The notes: generated by a model not told the origin, from the letters alone. A DNA stretch of 64,000 nucleotides from Mucilaginibacter saanensis (GCF_014200575.1 NZ_JACHBZ010000001.1:248001-312000); one strand, 5' to 3'. Counted from the stretch's first letter, positions 17,347 through 26,658 are shown. Program-made: numbers and translations.

Positions 17347-17955
17347 ATGGAACAATACGATGCCAGGGTTGATGCTTTTATAGAAAAGCAGGCCGAATTT
17401 GCAAAACCTATATTGGAATATATCAGGCGGGTAGTTCATGAGGCTTCGCCACTTATTGGCGAAACCATAAAATGGGGAATGCCCTTTTTTGATTATAAGG
17501 GCCCGGTTTGCCACATGGCTGCCTTTAAACAGCATTGTGCTATGGGTTTCTGGAGATCGAGCCTTATTCTGGATGCTTATGGCGTATTGAACCCAAGTGA
17601 AGAAACAGCTATGGGGAGCTTTGGCAGAATTACGGCTATTGATAACCTGCCGTCAAAAGATATCCTGATTGATTATATACAGCAAGGCATTGCCCTTAAC
17701 GAAAAGGGGGTTAAGGCACATCCCAAAAAGCCGGCTGCTGAAAAAGCCGAATTAGTTATCCCCGAATATTTCACAACGCATTTAGCGGCTTATCCTCGGG
17801 CAAAAGCAGTATTTGATGGCTTTAGCTACTCTAATAAAAAAGAGTATGTAGAATGGATTGTTGAAGCCAAAACCGATGCCACCCGTCAAAAACGTTTGGA
17901 TACCACCATTGAATGGCTTACCGAAGGTAAAACCAGGATGTGGAAGTATAAATAA
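17347..17955 (+). CDS. YdeI/OmdA family DUF1801 protein
   Basis: 202 residues: a DUF1801 domain (about 12-110; ETIKWGMPFFDYKGPVCHMA and KQHCAMGFW) and a C-terminal OmdA (PF13376-type) segment (about 130-200; FDGFSYSNKKEYVEWI, RQKRLDTTIEWLTEGK). The pair defines YdeI-like proteins, linked to antimicrobial peptide tolerance in Bacillus; the biochemical function is not established. It is 51 bp after the preceding gene and is followed by a palindromic repeat. Confidence 0.88.
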   Translation: MEQYDARVDAFIEKQAEFAKPILEYIRRVVHEASPLIGETIKWGMPFFDYKGPVCHMAAFKQHCAMGFWRSSLILDAYGVLNPSEETAMGSFGRITAIDNLPSKDILIDYIQQGIALNEKGVKAHPKKPAAEKAELVIPEYFTTHLAAYPRAKAVFDGFSYSNKKEYVEWIVEAKTDATRQKRLDTTIEWLTEGKTRMWKYK

Positions 17956-18009
17956 GTACTTTGTTTTGTTCTGCTTGAAGATGGAGTGTTTGGAAGCTAT
18001 GTATCTACT

Positions 18010-18083
18010 TGTCATCCTGAGGTACGAAGGATCTGTTTTTAGACATACATAAGAATGGATTCTTCGCTATGCTCAGCATTACA
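18010..18083. repeat. Dispersed palindromic element, family A copy 1
   Basis: Inverted repeat with ends TGTCATCCTGAG and CTCAGCATTACA; the inner arms share CGAAGGATC with GATTCTTCG. It lies between convergent genes. No ORF is contained. Confidence 0.75.
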
Positions 18084-18126
18084 GGTTATTTATTAGCGAT
18101 GCAAATTCAGCTTCAGGGAATGTGGA

Positions 18127-18819
18127 CTAAAAATCCAACGGCCCCAGCCTGCGCATATTTTTCATGATCAGATACTGCCTGTGCCTTAAATACCGGGTAG
18201 GGTTGGTAGCCGACCATTTAAGCGGACTCGGGAATATGACCGCTATGGCCGCCGCCTCATGTTTGGTAAGGTCAAAAGCCGATTTATGGAAGTAGGCTTG
18301 TGATGCGGCTTCAATACCGTATATGCCATCGCCCATTTCAATTTCATTTAAGTAAACTTCCATGATGCGTTTCTTACTCCAGAAAACCTCTATCAGCACC
18401 GTGAAATAGGCCTCTATACCTTTTCTAATCAACGAGCGGCCTTCCCACAGGAAAACGTTTTTGGCTACCTGTTGTGATATGGTGCTGCCGCCAATCAGCT
18501 TTTTACTGTGCGCATTTTTTTCAATCGCCTTTTCAATCGCCTGGAAGTCGAAGCCATGGTGTTCTAAAAAAGTTTGGTCTTCGGCAGCTACTGCGGCGCG
18601 TTTCATGTTGTCAGATATGTCATCAAAATCTTTCCACTGTTTATCAACCTTCCACTCCTTGCCCCGTGCCTTTTGCTGAAAGCCGCGCTCAATCATGAGC
18701 CAGGTAAACGGAGGGTTTACAAAGCGGTACAGGAGCACGCCAAACAGGCTAATCCCAACAAAAAATAAAAAAAACAGTTTAAATACCCGCAGGGCCAGCT
18801 TAAGGATGCTTTTGAACAT
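18127..18819 (-). CDS. mtgA: Monofunctional biosynthetic peptidoglycan transglycosylase
   Basis: 230-residue GT51 enzyme that polymerises lipid II glycan strands at the outer face of the inner membrane. One membrane anchor (about residues 12-32), then the transglycosylase domain: catalytic Glu80 in AAEDQTFLEHHGFD, GGSTISQQVAKN, and KKRIMEVYLNEIEMGDGIYGIEAAS, with no transpeptidase domain. The ATG at 18819 is preferred to an upstream TTG. It lies downstream of the rplI terminator and is probably transcribed separately. Confidence 0.94.
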   Translation of the reverse strand: MFKSILKLALRVFKLFFLFFVGISLFGVLLYRFVNPPFTWLMIERGFQQKARGKEWKVDKQWKDFDDISDNMKRAAVAAEDQTFLEHHGFDFQAIEKAIEKNAHSKKLIGGSTISQQVAKNVFLWEGRSLIRKGIEAYFTVLIEVFWSKKRIMEVYLNEIEMGDGIYGIEAASQAYFHKSAFDLTKHEAAAIAVIFPSPLKWSATNPTRYLRHRQYLIMKNMRRLGPLDF

Positions 18820-18838
18820 ATTGGCGCAAAAATACAAA

Positions 18839-18876
18839 AGAAAAAGGTGCTTAGCTTTTGCTAAACACCTTTTTTA
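18839..18876 (-). terminator. Terminator of the rpsF-rpsR-rplI operon
   Basis: On the reverse strand GGTGTTTAGC pairs with GCTAAGCACC across an AAAA loop and is followed by TTTTTCTTTT. It lies 46 bp past the rplI stop. The A-run on the other side would let it work weakly in the opposite direction. Confidence 0.85.
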
Positions 18877-18921
18877 AAATTCTAAATTATTGATCCGGAA
18901 TTTGCATTCCGAAATATATAA

Positions 18922-19365
18922 TTACTCAGCTACTACTGAGAAAGGAACCTGAACTTTTACTTCTTTGTGCAGGTTTACGTTTGCGATGTAATCACCAACG
19001 AACTTAGGCTCCTGATCAAAAGTAATACGACGACGGTCAACTTCAAATCCTTCTTTCTTCAATGCATCAGCAATTTGAATAGTGTTGATTGCACCGAAAA
19101 TTTTACCGCTTTCGCCGGCTTTAGCGCCGATGTTTAATTTAACACCTTCTAAACGGGCAGCTATTGCATCAGCATCCTTGCGGATTTTTTCTTGTTTAAA
19201 CTGAGCTTGTTTCAAGTTTTCAGCTAAAACTTTGCGTGCACTTACAGTAGCCAATATGGCGTAGCCTTTAGGTAAAAGGTAGTTACGGCCATAACCTGGT
19301 TTAACGTTTACTACATCGTCTTTATCGCCCAGGTTTTTTACATCTTGTTTTAAAATAACTTCCAT
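18922..19365 (-). CDS. rplI: 50S ribosomal protein L9
   Basis: 147 residues, normal length. The N-terminal rRNA-binding domain has the family signature (MEVILKQDVKNLGDKDDVV, VKPGYGRNYLLPKGYA), followed by the long connecting helix and the C-terminal domain (GKIFGAINTIQIADALKKEG). Last gene of the S6-S18-L9 operon, with the usual order and a terminator after it. Confidence 0.98.
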   Translation of the reverse strand: MEVILKQDVKNLGDKDDVVNVKPGYGRNYLLPKGYAILATVSARKVLAENLKQAQFKQEKIRKDADAIAARLEGVKLNIGAKAGESGKIFGAINTIQIADALKKEGFEVDRRRITFDQEPKFVGDYIANVNLHKEVKVQVPFSVVAE

Positions 19366-19380
19366 TTCTTAAATCTCCTA

Positions 19381-19644
19381 TTATTTTAATGAATCTGTAA
19401 CGTAAGGTAATAAACCGATGTGACGGGCACGTTTAACAGCCTGAGCCACTTTACGCTGGAACTTTAATGAAGTACCAGTTAAACGGCGAGGTAATACTTT
19501 ACCCTGATCGTTAATGAACTTTAATAAAAAGTTAGCGTCTTTGTAATCAATATACTTAATACCATTCTTTTTGAAACGGCAGTATTTTTTACGGTTATCC
19601 TCCACTTTTGGAGCGGTAACGTATTTAATTTGTTCGTTAGCCAT
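19381..19644 (-). CDS. rpsR: 30S ribosomal protein S18
   Basis: 87-residue S18 with the conserved core [18 protein letters not shown] and [17 protein letters not shown], then [14 protein letters not shown]. Only one Cys remains in the N-terminal region, so it is a zinc-independent form. Its start codon overlaps the rpsF stop by 1 bp and rplI follows after 15 bp. Confidence 0.98.
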   Translation of the reverse strand: MANEQIKYVTAPKVEDNRKKYCRFKKNGIKYIDYKDANFLLKFINDQGKVLPRRLTGTSLKFQRKVAQAVKRARHIGLLPYVTDSLK

Positions 19645-20009
19645 TAGTTTGCGTCCTCCACTTTAGCTGCTGGCTTTTTGTTGAAAGCACCGCTGCGTTT
19701 TTTGTCATTGTAAGCAATGGCATGTTTATCCAAAGCAATGGTCAGGAAACGTAAAACACGCTCATCGCGTCTTAATTCAATCTCCAACTTGTTAATTAAT
19801 TCACCTGGAGCCTTAAATTCAGTTAAGTGATAGTATCCTGTAGTCTTTTTTTGAATAGGATACGCTAATTTTCTCAAACCCCAATTATCCTCCTGGACAA
19901 TTTCGGCTCCGCCATCAGTTAAGATCTTGCTAAATTTGGCAATGCCTTCTTTAGCTGTTTCTTCTGATAACAACGGGGTTAGAACGATCACGATTTCGTA
20001 CTGTTGCAT
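19644..20009 (-). CDS. rpsF: 30S ribosomal protein S6
   Basis: 121-residue S6 ([40 protein letters not shown]), which partners S18 on the ribosomal platform, with a lysine- and alanine-rich C-terminal tail ([19 protein letters not shown]). First gene of the rpsF-rpsR-rplI operon. Confidence 0.98.
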   Translation of the reverse strand: MQQYEIVIVLTPLLSEETAKEGIAKFSKILTDGGAEIVQEDNWGLRKLAYPIQKKTTGYYHLTEFKAPGELINKLEIELRRDERVLRFLTIALDKHAIAYNDKKRSGAFNKKPAAKVEDAN

Positions 20010-20168
20010 TATTATACTTTGATTTTTAATTAATTACCCGCACTAAACGGGCTGCAAATGTATGAAGAAATTTGGATTTATCAAACCATTATTTGAGATA
20101 AAAAACAGTACATTTATTTTTAATTTGTGTTGATTTGCCAATCTGCGGATTTGGATATATAATTTGTT

Positions 20169-20381
20169 ATGCTAATTGCCCCCTTTGAAAGTAAAACTGT
20201 TAATTCTCAATTGCTTGCATCAGTCCCAATAACACTGTCGGTACCCGGTGGTGACACCCCGGTTGAGGGCGATTGGGATGATGAAGATGATGAGGACTTT
20301 GATGACCGCCTTGATGCCAGAATTATACCGGATACACCTGACCCGGAAGATGACGACCACCTGCCCGATGATGACCTGTAA
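20169..20381 (+). CDS. Small acidic hypothetical protein
   Basis: 70-residue ORF divergent from rpsF and 80 bp before dnaX. The N-terminal third is neutral (FESKTVNSQLLASVPITLSV); the rest is extremely acidic (DWDDEDDEDFDDRLDAR and DPEDDDHLPDDDL), probably disordered. I do not recognise a family. The high Asp content argues for a selected sequence rather than a random ORF, but it remains a prediction. Confidence 0.55.
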   Translation: MLIAPFESKTVNSQLLASVPITLSVPGGDTPVEGDWDDEDDEDFDDRLDARIIPDTPDPEDDDHLPDDDL

Positions 20382-20461
20382 TAGCGCGGTAGAAGTTTAA
20401 TTTTACACAATCGTTTTATTGGTACTTTAACTTAAAGCATTTTCTTGCTACCTTAGTAGCT

Positions 20462-22270
20462 GTGGATAATTTTATTGTTTCGGCTCGTAAATATCGCCCG
20501 GCTACTTTTGAAACCGTTGTTGGTCAGCAACATATCACCAACACCCTAAAAAACGCTATTAAAAATAATCAGCTGGCGCAGGCATTTTTATTCTGCGGTC
20601 CGCGTGGTGTGGGCAAAACCACCTGTGCACGTATACTGGCAAAAACCATTAACTGTACCAATTTGCAGCCTAATGGCGAAGCCTGCGGCGAGTGCCCGTC
20701 ATGTAAAGCTTTTGAAAACGGTAACTCCTTTAATGTACATGAGCTTGATGCGGCGTCAAACAATTCGGTTGATGATATCAGGAGCCTGATTGAGCAGGTG
20801 CGGATACCGCCGCAAGCTGCACGTTACAAGGTTTATATTATTGATGAGGTTCACATGCTGTCGCAGGCGGCGTTTAACGCTTTTCTGAAAACACTGGAAG
20901 AGCCACCTCATTACGCTATATTTATATTAGCCACTACAGAAAAGCATAAGATACTCCCCACCATACTTTCGCGTTGCCAGATATTTGATTTTAACCGTAT
21001 CCGGGTTGATGATATGGCTGCTCACCTGGCTTCTATTGCCGGCAAGGAAAACATCAGTTATGAGCCCGATGGTTTGCATATTATTGCACAAAAGGCGGAC
21101 GGTGGTTTAAGGGATGCCTTATCCATGTTTGACCAAATTGTTAGCTTTTCGGGCGGTAAGGTTACCTATCGCTCGGTAATTGACAACCTGAACATACTTG
21201 ATTACGACTACTATTTTAATATAACCGATAGTCTGCTGAAAGAAGATACCGCCAAAGCGCTGTTATTTTTTGATGAGATACTATCGCGAGGGTTTGATGG
21301 CGCCCATTTTATTGCCGGGCTGTGCGAGCATTTCCGCAACCTGCTGGTAAGTAAAGATCAATCAACCTTAAAACTGCTTGAGGTAAGCGAGGGTATTAAA
21401 AATAAATACCTGCAGCAATCGCAAACAGGATCGGTATCTTTTTTACTCTCGGCCATGAATATTGCCAACCAGTGCGATATCAGTTATAAGCTGAGTAAAA
21501 ATCAACGCCTGCAGGTTGAGCTGGCGCTGCTCAAAATGTGCCATCTGCCCTCGGCATTTAACATGGCAACTTCACCGCTTGCTGCAACACCCGCCACCGA
21601 CGGGTCATTAAAAAAAAAACCTGATACCCCAGCACCTGCAGTAACAGCTCCGGTACAGGAAAGTAAGATAATTAATGAAACCGGTGTGTTGAGCGACACG
21701 CCGCTTACTTATAATAAAACCGCGCCGCAACCTCTCAATAATCAGGCGGCCCAGATAACCGCGGCTGCCCCGGTAACCGAAAAGCTTAAGATATTTATCC
21801 CGAAACCAAGTTTAGGGTTATCAACCCCATCGCTTACGGATGTAAGCAAAACGGAGGAAGAGCTATTGGAAGAGGAGGACCCTTATTTACAAGGTGATGA
21901 CCGGGAAGATTTTACAATGGATAGCTTTTTAAAGCACTGGAGCGATTTTGCTGCCAGGGTAAAGTCTGAGGGTAAAAAGAACCTGGTGACTATTTTTATT
22001 GCCAATGCTCCCCGCATGTTAAAGCCCTATGAGTTTGAAATTGTAGTGGGGAATAAAGTGCAGGAAAATTTATTCAGGGATGAAAGGCCCCAATTGCATA
22101 ACTATTTGCGTAGCCATCTTAAAAACTACAGCATTGAGGTAAATGCCCGTGTTGACGAGCAGGAAGTAGTCAGGAAACCCTATACCGCTATTGAAAAATT
22201 TCAATATCTGGCGGCCCGTAACCCCCAGCTTGTTGATCTGCGGAACAGGTTTAATCTTGATTTTGATTAA
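20462..22270 (+). CDS. dnaX: DNA polymerase III subunit gamma/tau
   Basis: 602-residue clamp-loader ATPase from a GTG start. Walker A is GPRGVGKTT, the zinc module is CTNLQPNGEACGECPSC, Walker B/SRC is IIDEVHML and SRCQIFDFNRI. Domains I-III run to about residue 370; a Pro/Ala-rich linker and a tau-specific C-terminal part (about 470-602) that should contact DnaB and the polymerase follow. An A10 run at codons 383-386 is a probable slippage site yielding a gamma-like product of 387 residues. Protein-level identification is firm; the GTG start is a choice, with no nearer ATG. Confidence 0.96.
   Translation: MDNFIVSARKYRPATFETVVGQQHITNTLKNAIKNNQLAQAFLFCGPRGVGKTTCARILAKTINCTNLQPNGEACGECPSCKAFENGNSFNVHELDAASNNSVDDIRSLIEQVRIPPQAARYKVYIIDEVHMLSQAAFNAFLKTLEEPPHYAIFILATTEKHKILPTILSRCQIFDFNRIRVDDMAAHLASIAGKENISYEPDGLHIIAQKADGGLRDALSMFDQIVSFSGGKVTYRSVIDNLNILDYDYYFNITDSLLKEDTAKALLFFDEILSRGFDGAHFIAGLCEHFRNLLVSKDQSTLKLLEVSEGIKNKYLQQSQTGSVSFLLSAMNIANQCDISYKLSKNQRLQVELALLKMCHLPSAFNMATSPLAATPATDGSLKKKPDTPAPAVTAPVQESKIINETGVLSDTPLTYNKTAPQPLNNQAAQITAAAPVTEKLKIFIPKPSLGLSTPSLTDVSKTEEELLEEEDPYLQGDDREDFTMDSFLKHWSDFAARVKSEGKKNLVTIFIANAPRMLKPYEFEIVVGNKVQENLFRDERPQLHNYLRSHLKNYSIEVNARVDEQEVVRKPYTAIEKFQYLAARNPQLVDLRNRFNLDFD
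21610..21619 (+). promoter_or_regulatory. A10 slippage/frameshift site in dnaX
   Basis: Ten consecutive A residues in the frame TTA AAA AAA AAA CCT. One extra A in the mRNA, or a -1 ribosomal shift, gives ACC TGA and an immediate stop, leaving a 387-residue clamp-loader form. Losing one A also runs into a stop within nine codons. A small hairpin (ACCCG with CGGGT, 21589-21605) lies 4 bp upstream. This is at the same protein location as known gamma-producing sites in E. coli and Thermus. Confidence 0.65.
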
Positions 22271-22280
22271 AAGCCAAACA

Positions 22281-22309
22281 AAACAGGGCAAGTTTAGCTT
22301 GCCCTGTTT
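22281..22309. terminator. Strong hairpin after dnaX
   Basis: AAACAGGGCAAG and CTTGCCCTGTTT form a perfect 12-bp stem with a 5-base loop, 10 bp after the dnaX stop. The following T-tract is weak on the forward strand (TTTA). It serves dnaX, and possibly also the convergent acidic protein gene. Confidence 0.7.
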
Positions 22310-22363
22310 ACCATATCTTATTGTGCCGTTTTTTTTGACCTCTTATTCACCACAAATCGCAGG

Positions 22364-22813
22364 CTATTTCAGAAATTCTGTATCGTTTTTAGGATAACCT
22401 TCTTCGTCAAGGTCATCGCGGTCGTCTTCGGGGGTGTGTGCTAATGCTGCATCTGTAGGGTCAACTTCTACAATATCACCATTATCAATGTGCATACCGA
22501 GGTCATCAACATCAGTTTCAAGTGATCTTTTTTCAGTATATTCTCCGGCTGTATCATAAGGATTGGCCTCATCATAAGTTGAGTTCATGTCGTCGCCGTT
22601 TTTTACCGAGGTTTTATATGGGTCGGGGTGGTCATAATCCGGATCATCGCTTTTTACATCATATTCAAAGCTGTCGTCATCGGCATTGTAACTCAGGTCT
22701 TCCTTGTCAATAGTTTCGCCCAGATCATCTTTTAATGTTCTGTCCCGGTCATTGGTATTGTCTGATAATGCATTGTCATCATCAAATCCGGGATTTATAT
22801 TTTGATTGTTCAT
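22364..22813 (-). CDS. Acidic repeat-like hypothetical protein
   Basis: 149 residues from the ATG at 22813, highly acidic and poor in hydrophobic residues (for example DSFEYDVKSDDPDYDHPDPY and DAALAHTPEDDRDDLDEEG). Probably an intrinsically disordered cytoplasmic protein. No family recognised and no transmembrane segment. It is convergent with dnaX. The upstream in-frame extension is AT-rich and unlikely to be coding. Confidence 0.7.
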   Translation of the reverse strand: MNNQNINPGFDDDNALSDNTNDRDRTLKDDLGETIDKEDLSYNADDDSFEYDVKSDDPDYDHPDPYKTSVKNGDDMNSTYDEANPYDTAGEYTEKRSLETDVDDLGMHIDNGDIVEVDPTDAALAHTPEDDRDDLDEEGYPKNDTEFLK

Positions 22814-22895
22814 AGGGTTGTATTTTATAATTAAATATACCGTAAAAACCTTGCCAAAAGTCAAAAAAGTTAACTAAAGTTTAGTAACCGGGTTA

Positions 22896-23603
22896 CTAAT
22901 AGTATATCTGCTTGCGGTATGATGTTACCCCGCCAATAGCAAATTTTACCCCCACTGTAAACTGCGAAAAAACATCTTTGTGAGCTCCTGTACTATAACC
23001 GTCCAGATTATCATCCATTAAAAAATTATATTGATAGCCCAGATCAATTTTAACGCTTGGTTCATTATACTGGTTAAAAATCTTAAACTCATAACCTAAC
23101 CGCACTGGTATAAAAGGTATCTGGCTGTTATTATCCCCGGGGAGCTTAGTACCTTCAGCTACCCGTTTATCAGGAGTATTGGTTACCTTATTTATAATAT
23201 ACCCTATACCCGATGACAGGTAAAGGTTTTTAAATGCATTGGCCACGCCGCTTTGTGAATAGTCAATCACCTCGCCCGCCTGTAGCTGTACTTTTAGGGC
23301 GAAAGCCGTAAAGTGATTTTCGAATTTCCGGCCCGATACGGAATTTACATCCCCGGCTTTGAGCCTGCCAAACTGTCCTTCAAAAATGTAGTTAACAAAA
23401 GGGCTTTGATTATAATTAAAGTTAAAGTGTGCCGATGGGGTATTTTTTATTGCGTTGGGTACATCGGTGCTTACCGGTGTATTTATACCAACCGCAAAGC
23501 CAACATCGTACTGGGCGTAATCATATCCTAACTGTGCTTTTGCTAAAAAGGTGGTTGTACACAATACAACTATAATAATTGTCTTTAATATCAATTTAAT
23601 CAT
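22896..23603 (-). CDS. Outer membrane beta-barrel protein
   Basis: 235 residues with a signal peptide (1-23, ending AKA) and an eight-stranded-barrel-like pattern of alternating strands (FAVGINTPV, HFNFNYNQSPFVNYIFEGQF, LYLSSGIGYIINKV, IPVRLGYEFKIF, SVKIDLGYQYNFLM, FTVGVKFAIG). Typical of small Bacteroidota barrel proteins (OMP_b-brl-like). The function is unknown; there are no TonB or plug features. Confidence 0.8.
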   Translation of the reverse strand: MIKLILKTIIIVVLCTTTFLAKAQLGYDYAQYDVGFAVGINTPVSTDVPNAIKNTPSAHFNFNYNQSPFVNYIFEGQFGRLKAGDVNSVSGRKFENHFTAFALKVQLQAGEVIDYSQSGVANAFKNLYLSSGIGYIINKVTNTPDKRVAEGTKLPGDNNSQIPFIPVRLGYEFKIFNQYNEPSVKIDLGYQYNFLMDDNLDGYSTGAHKDVFSQFTVGVKFAIGGVTSYRKQIYY

Positions 23604-23775
23604 AAGTAGGTGTTAGGAGCTCTTAATTAAGCGGCCTGTTTGTTATAAACGTTTAATTTTATAAAAATAGCATCAAACCTCGCAAATACAATAAACTTGT
23701 CATAATAAATAGTGGCGCGCAAAAACAATCGATAAATTTCATGTATAATTAATGAAATTGCTAAAGTCTATTTAA

Positions 23776-23783
23776 TATATTTG
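23776..23783 (+). promoter_or_regulatory. -7 box upstream of icd
   Basis: TATATTTG, an exact match to TAnnTTTG, 33 bp before the icd ATG. No well-spaced -33 TTTG is visible, so this is a moderate-confidence promoter call. Confidence 0.45.
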
Positions 23784-23816
23784 AAACCATTAAAATATAA
23801 AAAAACAACATCAGGT

Positions 23817-25046
23817 ATGTCAAAAATTAAAGTAGAAAATCCGGTAGTTGAACTGGATGGAGATGAAATGACCCGAATTATCTGGAAATTTATCAAAGAC
23901 AGGTTGATAATTCCTTATCTTGATCTTGATATCAAATATTATGATCTGGGTATCGAGTATCGTGATGAAACTAACGATCAGGTGACTGTTGATGCCGCAA
24001 ATGCTATTTTGAAATATGGTGTTGGTATTAAATGTGCAACTATTACACCTGATGAGCAGCGCGTTGAAGAGTTTGGATTGAAACAAATGTGGCGTTCGCC
24101 AAACGGAACTATCCGTAATATTCTTGACGGTACAGTTTTCCGCGAGCCAATTGTTATGGCTAACGTACCCCGTTTGGTACCTAACTGGACAGCTCCTATA
24201 TGCATTGGCCGTCATGCGTTTGGCGATCAGTACCGTGCTACCGATTTTGTTACTAAAGGCAAAGGTAAATTAACTATTACCTTTACTCCTGAGGATGGTG
24301 CTGCTGAACAGTCATTTGAAGTGTATAATTTTAAGGGCGATGGTGTAGCACTTGCTATGTATAATACTGACGAATCAATAAAAGGATTTGCACGTGCATG
24401 CTTTAACCAGGCTTTGTTAAAAAAATGGCCTCTATATCTGTCAACCAAAAATACCATCCTTAAAAAATACGATGGCAGGTTCAAGGATATTTTCCAGGAA
24501 ATATATGAGAACGAGTTTAAACTGGAGTTTGAAGCTAACCAGTTAACTTATGAGCACCGTTTAATTGACGACATGGTGGCCTCTGCTTTGAAATGGCATG
24601 GTAACTTTGTATGGGCTTGTAAAAACTATGACGGCGACGTACAGTCTGACACCGTAGCTCAAGGTTTTGGGTCATTGGGTTTAATGACCTCGACATTGGT
24701 TACACCGGATGGTACCGTAATGGAAGCAGAAGCTGCACATGGTACCGTTACCCGTCACTACCGCGAGCACCAGGCCGGTAAACCTACATCAACTAATCCT
24801 ATTGCATCAATTTTTGCCTGGACAAGAGGTTTGGAATTCCGCGGTTTGCTGGATAACAACAAAGAACTGGTAGATTTTTGCAAAACTTTAGAGCAAGTTT
24901 GTATTGAAACTGTTGAAAGCGGTAAAATGACCAAAGATTTAGCTATTACCATTAAACCAAAGGTTGAGCATGGTAAAGACTACTTGTACACTGAAGAGTT
25001 TTTAGCAGCTATTGACGAAAACCTGAAAGCAAAATTAGGTAAGTAA
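23817..25046 (+). CDS. icd: NADP-dependent isocitrate dehydrogenase (eukaryote-like type)
   Basis: 409-residue homodimeric IDH of the IDH1/IDH2-like subfamily, converting isocitrate to 2-oxoglutarate in the TCA cycle. Visible: [15 protein letters not shown] at the N-terminus, the substrate loop [33 protein letters not shown] and [14 protein letters not shown] near the NADP site. The ATG at 23817 gives the family-typical beginning, whereas an upstream TTG adds 12 unconserved residues. A terminator follows. It is unlike E. coli Icd. Confidence 0.96.
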   Translation: MSKIKVENPVVELDGDEMTRIIWKFIKDRLIIPYLDLDIKYYDLGIEYRDETNDQVTVDAANAILKYGVGIKCATITPDEQRVEEFGLKQMWRSPNGTIRNILDGTVFREPIVMANVPRLVPNWTAPICIGRHAFGDQYRATDFVTKGKGKLTITFTPEDGAAEQSFEVYNFKGDGVALAMYNTDESIKGFARACFNQALLKKWPLYLSTKNTILKKYDGRFKDIFQEIYENEFKLEFEANQLTYEHRLIDDMVASALKWHGNFVWACKNYDGDVQSDTVAQGFGSLGLMTSTLVTPDGTVMEAEAAHGTVTRHYREHQAGKPTSTNPIASIFAWTRGLEFRGLLDNNKELVDFCKTLEQVCIETVESGKMTKDLAITIKPKVEHGKDYLYTEEFLAAIDENLKAKLGK

Positions 25047-25064
25047 TTATTACTAAAACTGATA

Positions 25065-25096
25065 AAGCCCGCTATTTTTTATAGCGGGCTTTTTTG
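25065..25096 (+). terminator. Terminator of icd
   Basis: AAGCCCGCTAT pairs with ATAGCGGGCTT across a T-rich loop and is followed by TTTTTT, 18 bp after the icd stop. Confidence 0.9.
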
Positions 25097-25180
25097 TTAA
25101 AATAAGTTTTCGGTAAAAAATGCTTAATCGGTTTATCATTTCTTATTTAACTTATAACTTAGCGGTATAAAAATAACATC

Positions 25181-26161
25181 ATGTCAGCATTATATCCTTT
25201 AAAATTCAAAACCATTTATAAAGACAAAATATGGGGTGGTCAAAAGATCAGTACCTACTTACATAAAGATTTTGGCGCTTTACCAAACTGTGGCGAAACC
25301 TGGGAAATATCGGGCGTTAAGTCTGATGTATCTGTAGTTGCCGGTGGCGAGCTGGCGGGTGAGTCATTGGCTGATTTGCTTGAGAAATTCCAGGGCGAAT
25401 TGGTAGGTGAGAAAGTTTATGCCCACTTTGGTAATATTTTTCCTTTACTGGTGAAATTTATTGATGCTAATGACGATCTTTCTGTACAGGTGCACCCTGA
25501 TGACGAGCTGGCAAAAAAACGCCACAATTCATTTGGTAAAACCGAGATGTGGTACGTTATTGAGGCTGATCCCGGTTCCACGCTGATTGCTGGCTTTAAC
25601 CAGGAAATGACAGAGCAAAAATATGTAGATGCCTTAAACAGCGGTCATATCATGGATATCCTAAACAAGGAAGATGTAACTGCGGGCGATGTTTACTTTT
25701 TACCAGCCGGCCGTGTGCATACCATTGGTAAAGGGTTGTTAATAGCCGAAATTCAGCAAACTTCTGATATCACTTACCGTATATATGATTTTGACCGGGT
25801 TGATGATAAAGGTAACAAACGCGAACTGCATACCCAGGAAGCGCTTGCAGCCATTGATTACAAACATTACCCTGAATACAAAACCAACTATCAGCCTAAA
25901 AAGGACGAAACTGTAAAACTGGTTACCTGCCCTTATTTTACTACCAATCTGCTTGATTTTACGCATAGCACTTCTAAAGATTACTCGGCACTTGATTCAT
26001 TTGTGATACATGTATGTGTGGAAGGGGAGTATTCAGTAAAATACAATGATGAGGTTTACCCTGTTAAAATGGGCGAATGTATTTTGCTTCCGAAAAGTAT
26101 TGACAAGGTGGAGCTGGAAACAACCGGCGGCTTTAAAATACTGGAAAGCTATATAAAATAA
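25181..26161 (+). CDS. manA: Mannose-6-phosphate isomerase, class I
   Basis: 326-residue zinc enzyme interconverting mannose 6-phosphate and fructose 6-phosphate, feeding glycan synthesis. Metal ligands fit: Gln103 and His105 in SVQVHPDD, Glu122 in KTEMWYV and His180 in AGRVHTIGKG. A second cupin-like half ends KMGECILLPKSIDKVEL. It follows icd but is separated by a terminator; TAACTTAG at 25155 is a weak -7 box. Confidence 0.94.
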   Translation: MSALYPLKFKTIYKDKIWGGQKISTYLHKDFGALPNCGETWEISGVKSDVSVVAGGELAGESLADLLEKFQGELVGEKVYAHFGNIFPLLVKFIDANDDLSVQVHPDDELAKKRHNSFGKTEMWYVIEADPGSTLIAGFNQEMTEQKYVDALNSGHIMDILNKEDVTAGDVYFLPAGRVHTIGKGLLIAEIQQTSDITYRIYDFDRVDDKGNKRELHTQEALAAIDYKHYPEYKTNYQPKKDETVKLVTCPYFTTNLLDFTHSTSKDYSALDSFVIHVCVEGEYSVKYNDEVYPVKMGECILLPKSIDKVELETTGGFKILESYIK

Positions 26162-26176
26162 TTAATATACAGTTTT

Positions 26177-26215
26177 TAATAAGTGCAGGTGTTTAATAAG
26201 CACCTGTACTTATTA
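26177..26215. terminator. Bidirectional terminator between manA and the receiver gene
   Basis: TAATAAGTGCAGGTG and CACCTGTACTTATTA form a 15-bp stem with one G-U pair, flanked by T-rich sequence before and A-rich sequence after. It lies between convergent genes and can end both transcripts. Confidence 0.8.
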
Positions 26216-26218
26216 AAA

Positions 26219-26644
26219 TTATTGCCGGGCTATGTCGGTTTGCAGGCTGTCAAATATCTGCATAAGCCGTTGTTTAGCCATCGGTTTAAAGATATACTCT
26301 GAAATTTCAGAAATATTTTTCGCCCGCTCAACGTCGTTAACATCTACAGAGGCTGTGAGTATATAAATTGAGATTTTTTTCCCCAACTGGGATTTTATTT
26401 CCGCAAACTTGTTGATGAATTCCCACCCATCCATAATGGGCATACTGATGTCCAGAAATATCACATCGGGCAAATTATTAATGTTAAGCGGGTCTTTTAA
26501 ATGGATTATGGCTTCGCTGCCATTGTTAAAATGTGATACCTGGCTATTCAGGTCTTTTAAACTAATGAGCTTTTTAAATCCGTAAACATAGGTGTTATTA
26601 TTATCAATGATACAGGCGTTCACACTTGGCTTCTTTACAATCAT
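26219..26644 (-). CDS. Single-domain response regulator (receiver only)
   Basis: 141-residue CheY-like receiver without an output domain. The phosphoacceptor is Asp65 in VIFLDISMPIMDGW, with the Thr in YILTAS and Lys in YIFKPM. The N-terminal metal-binding pair is Asp-Asn (CIIDNNN) rather than two acidic residues. It is 14 bp downstream of the histidine kinase gene and is likely its substrate, as in many Bacteroidota kinase-receiver pairs. Confidence 0.9.
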   Translation of the reverse strand: MIVKKPSVNACIIDNNNTYVYGFKKLISLKDLNSQVSHFNNGSEAIIHLKDPLNINNLPDVIFLDISMPIMDGWEFINKFAEIKSQLGKKISIYILTASVDVNDVERAKNISEISEYIFKPMAKQRLMQIFDSLQTDIARQ

Positions 26645-26658
26645 TACAAACGGGCAAA

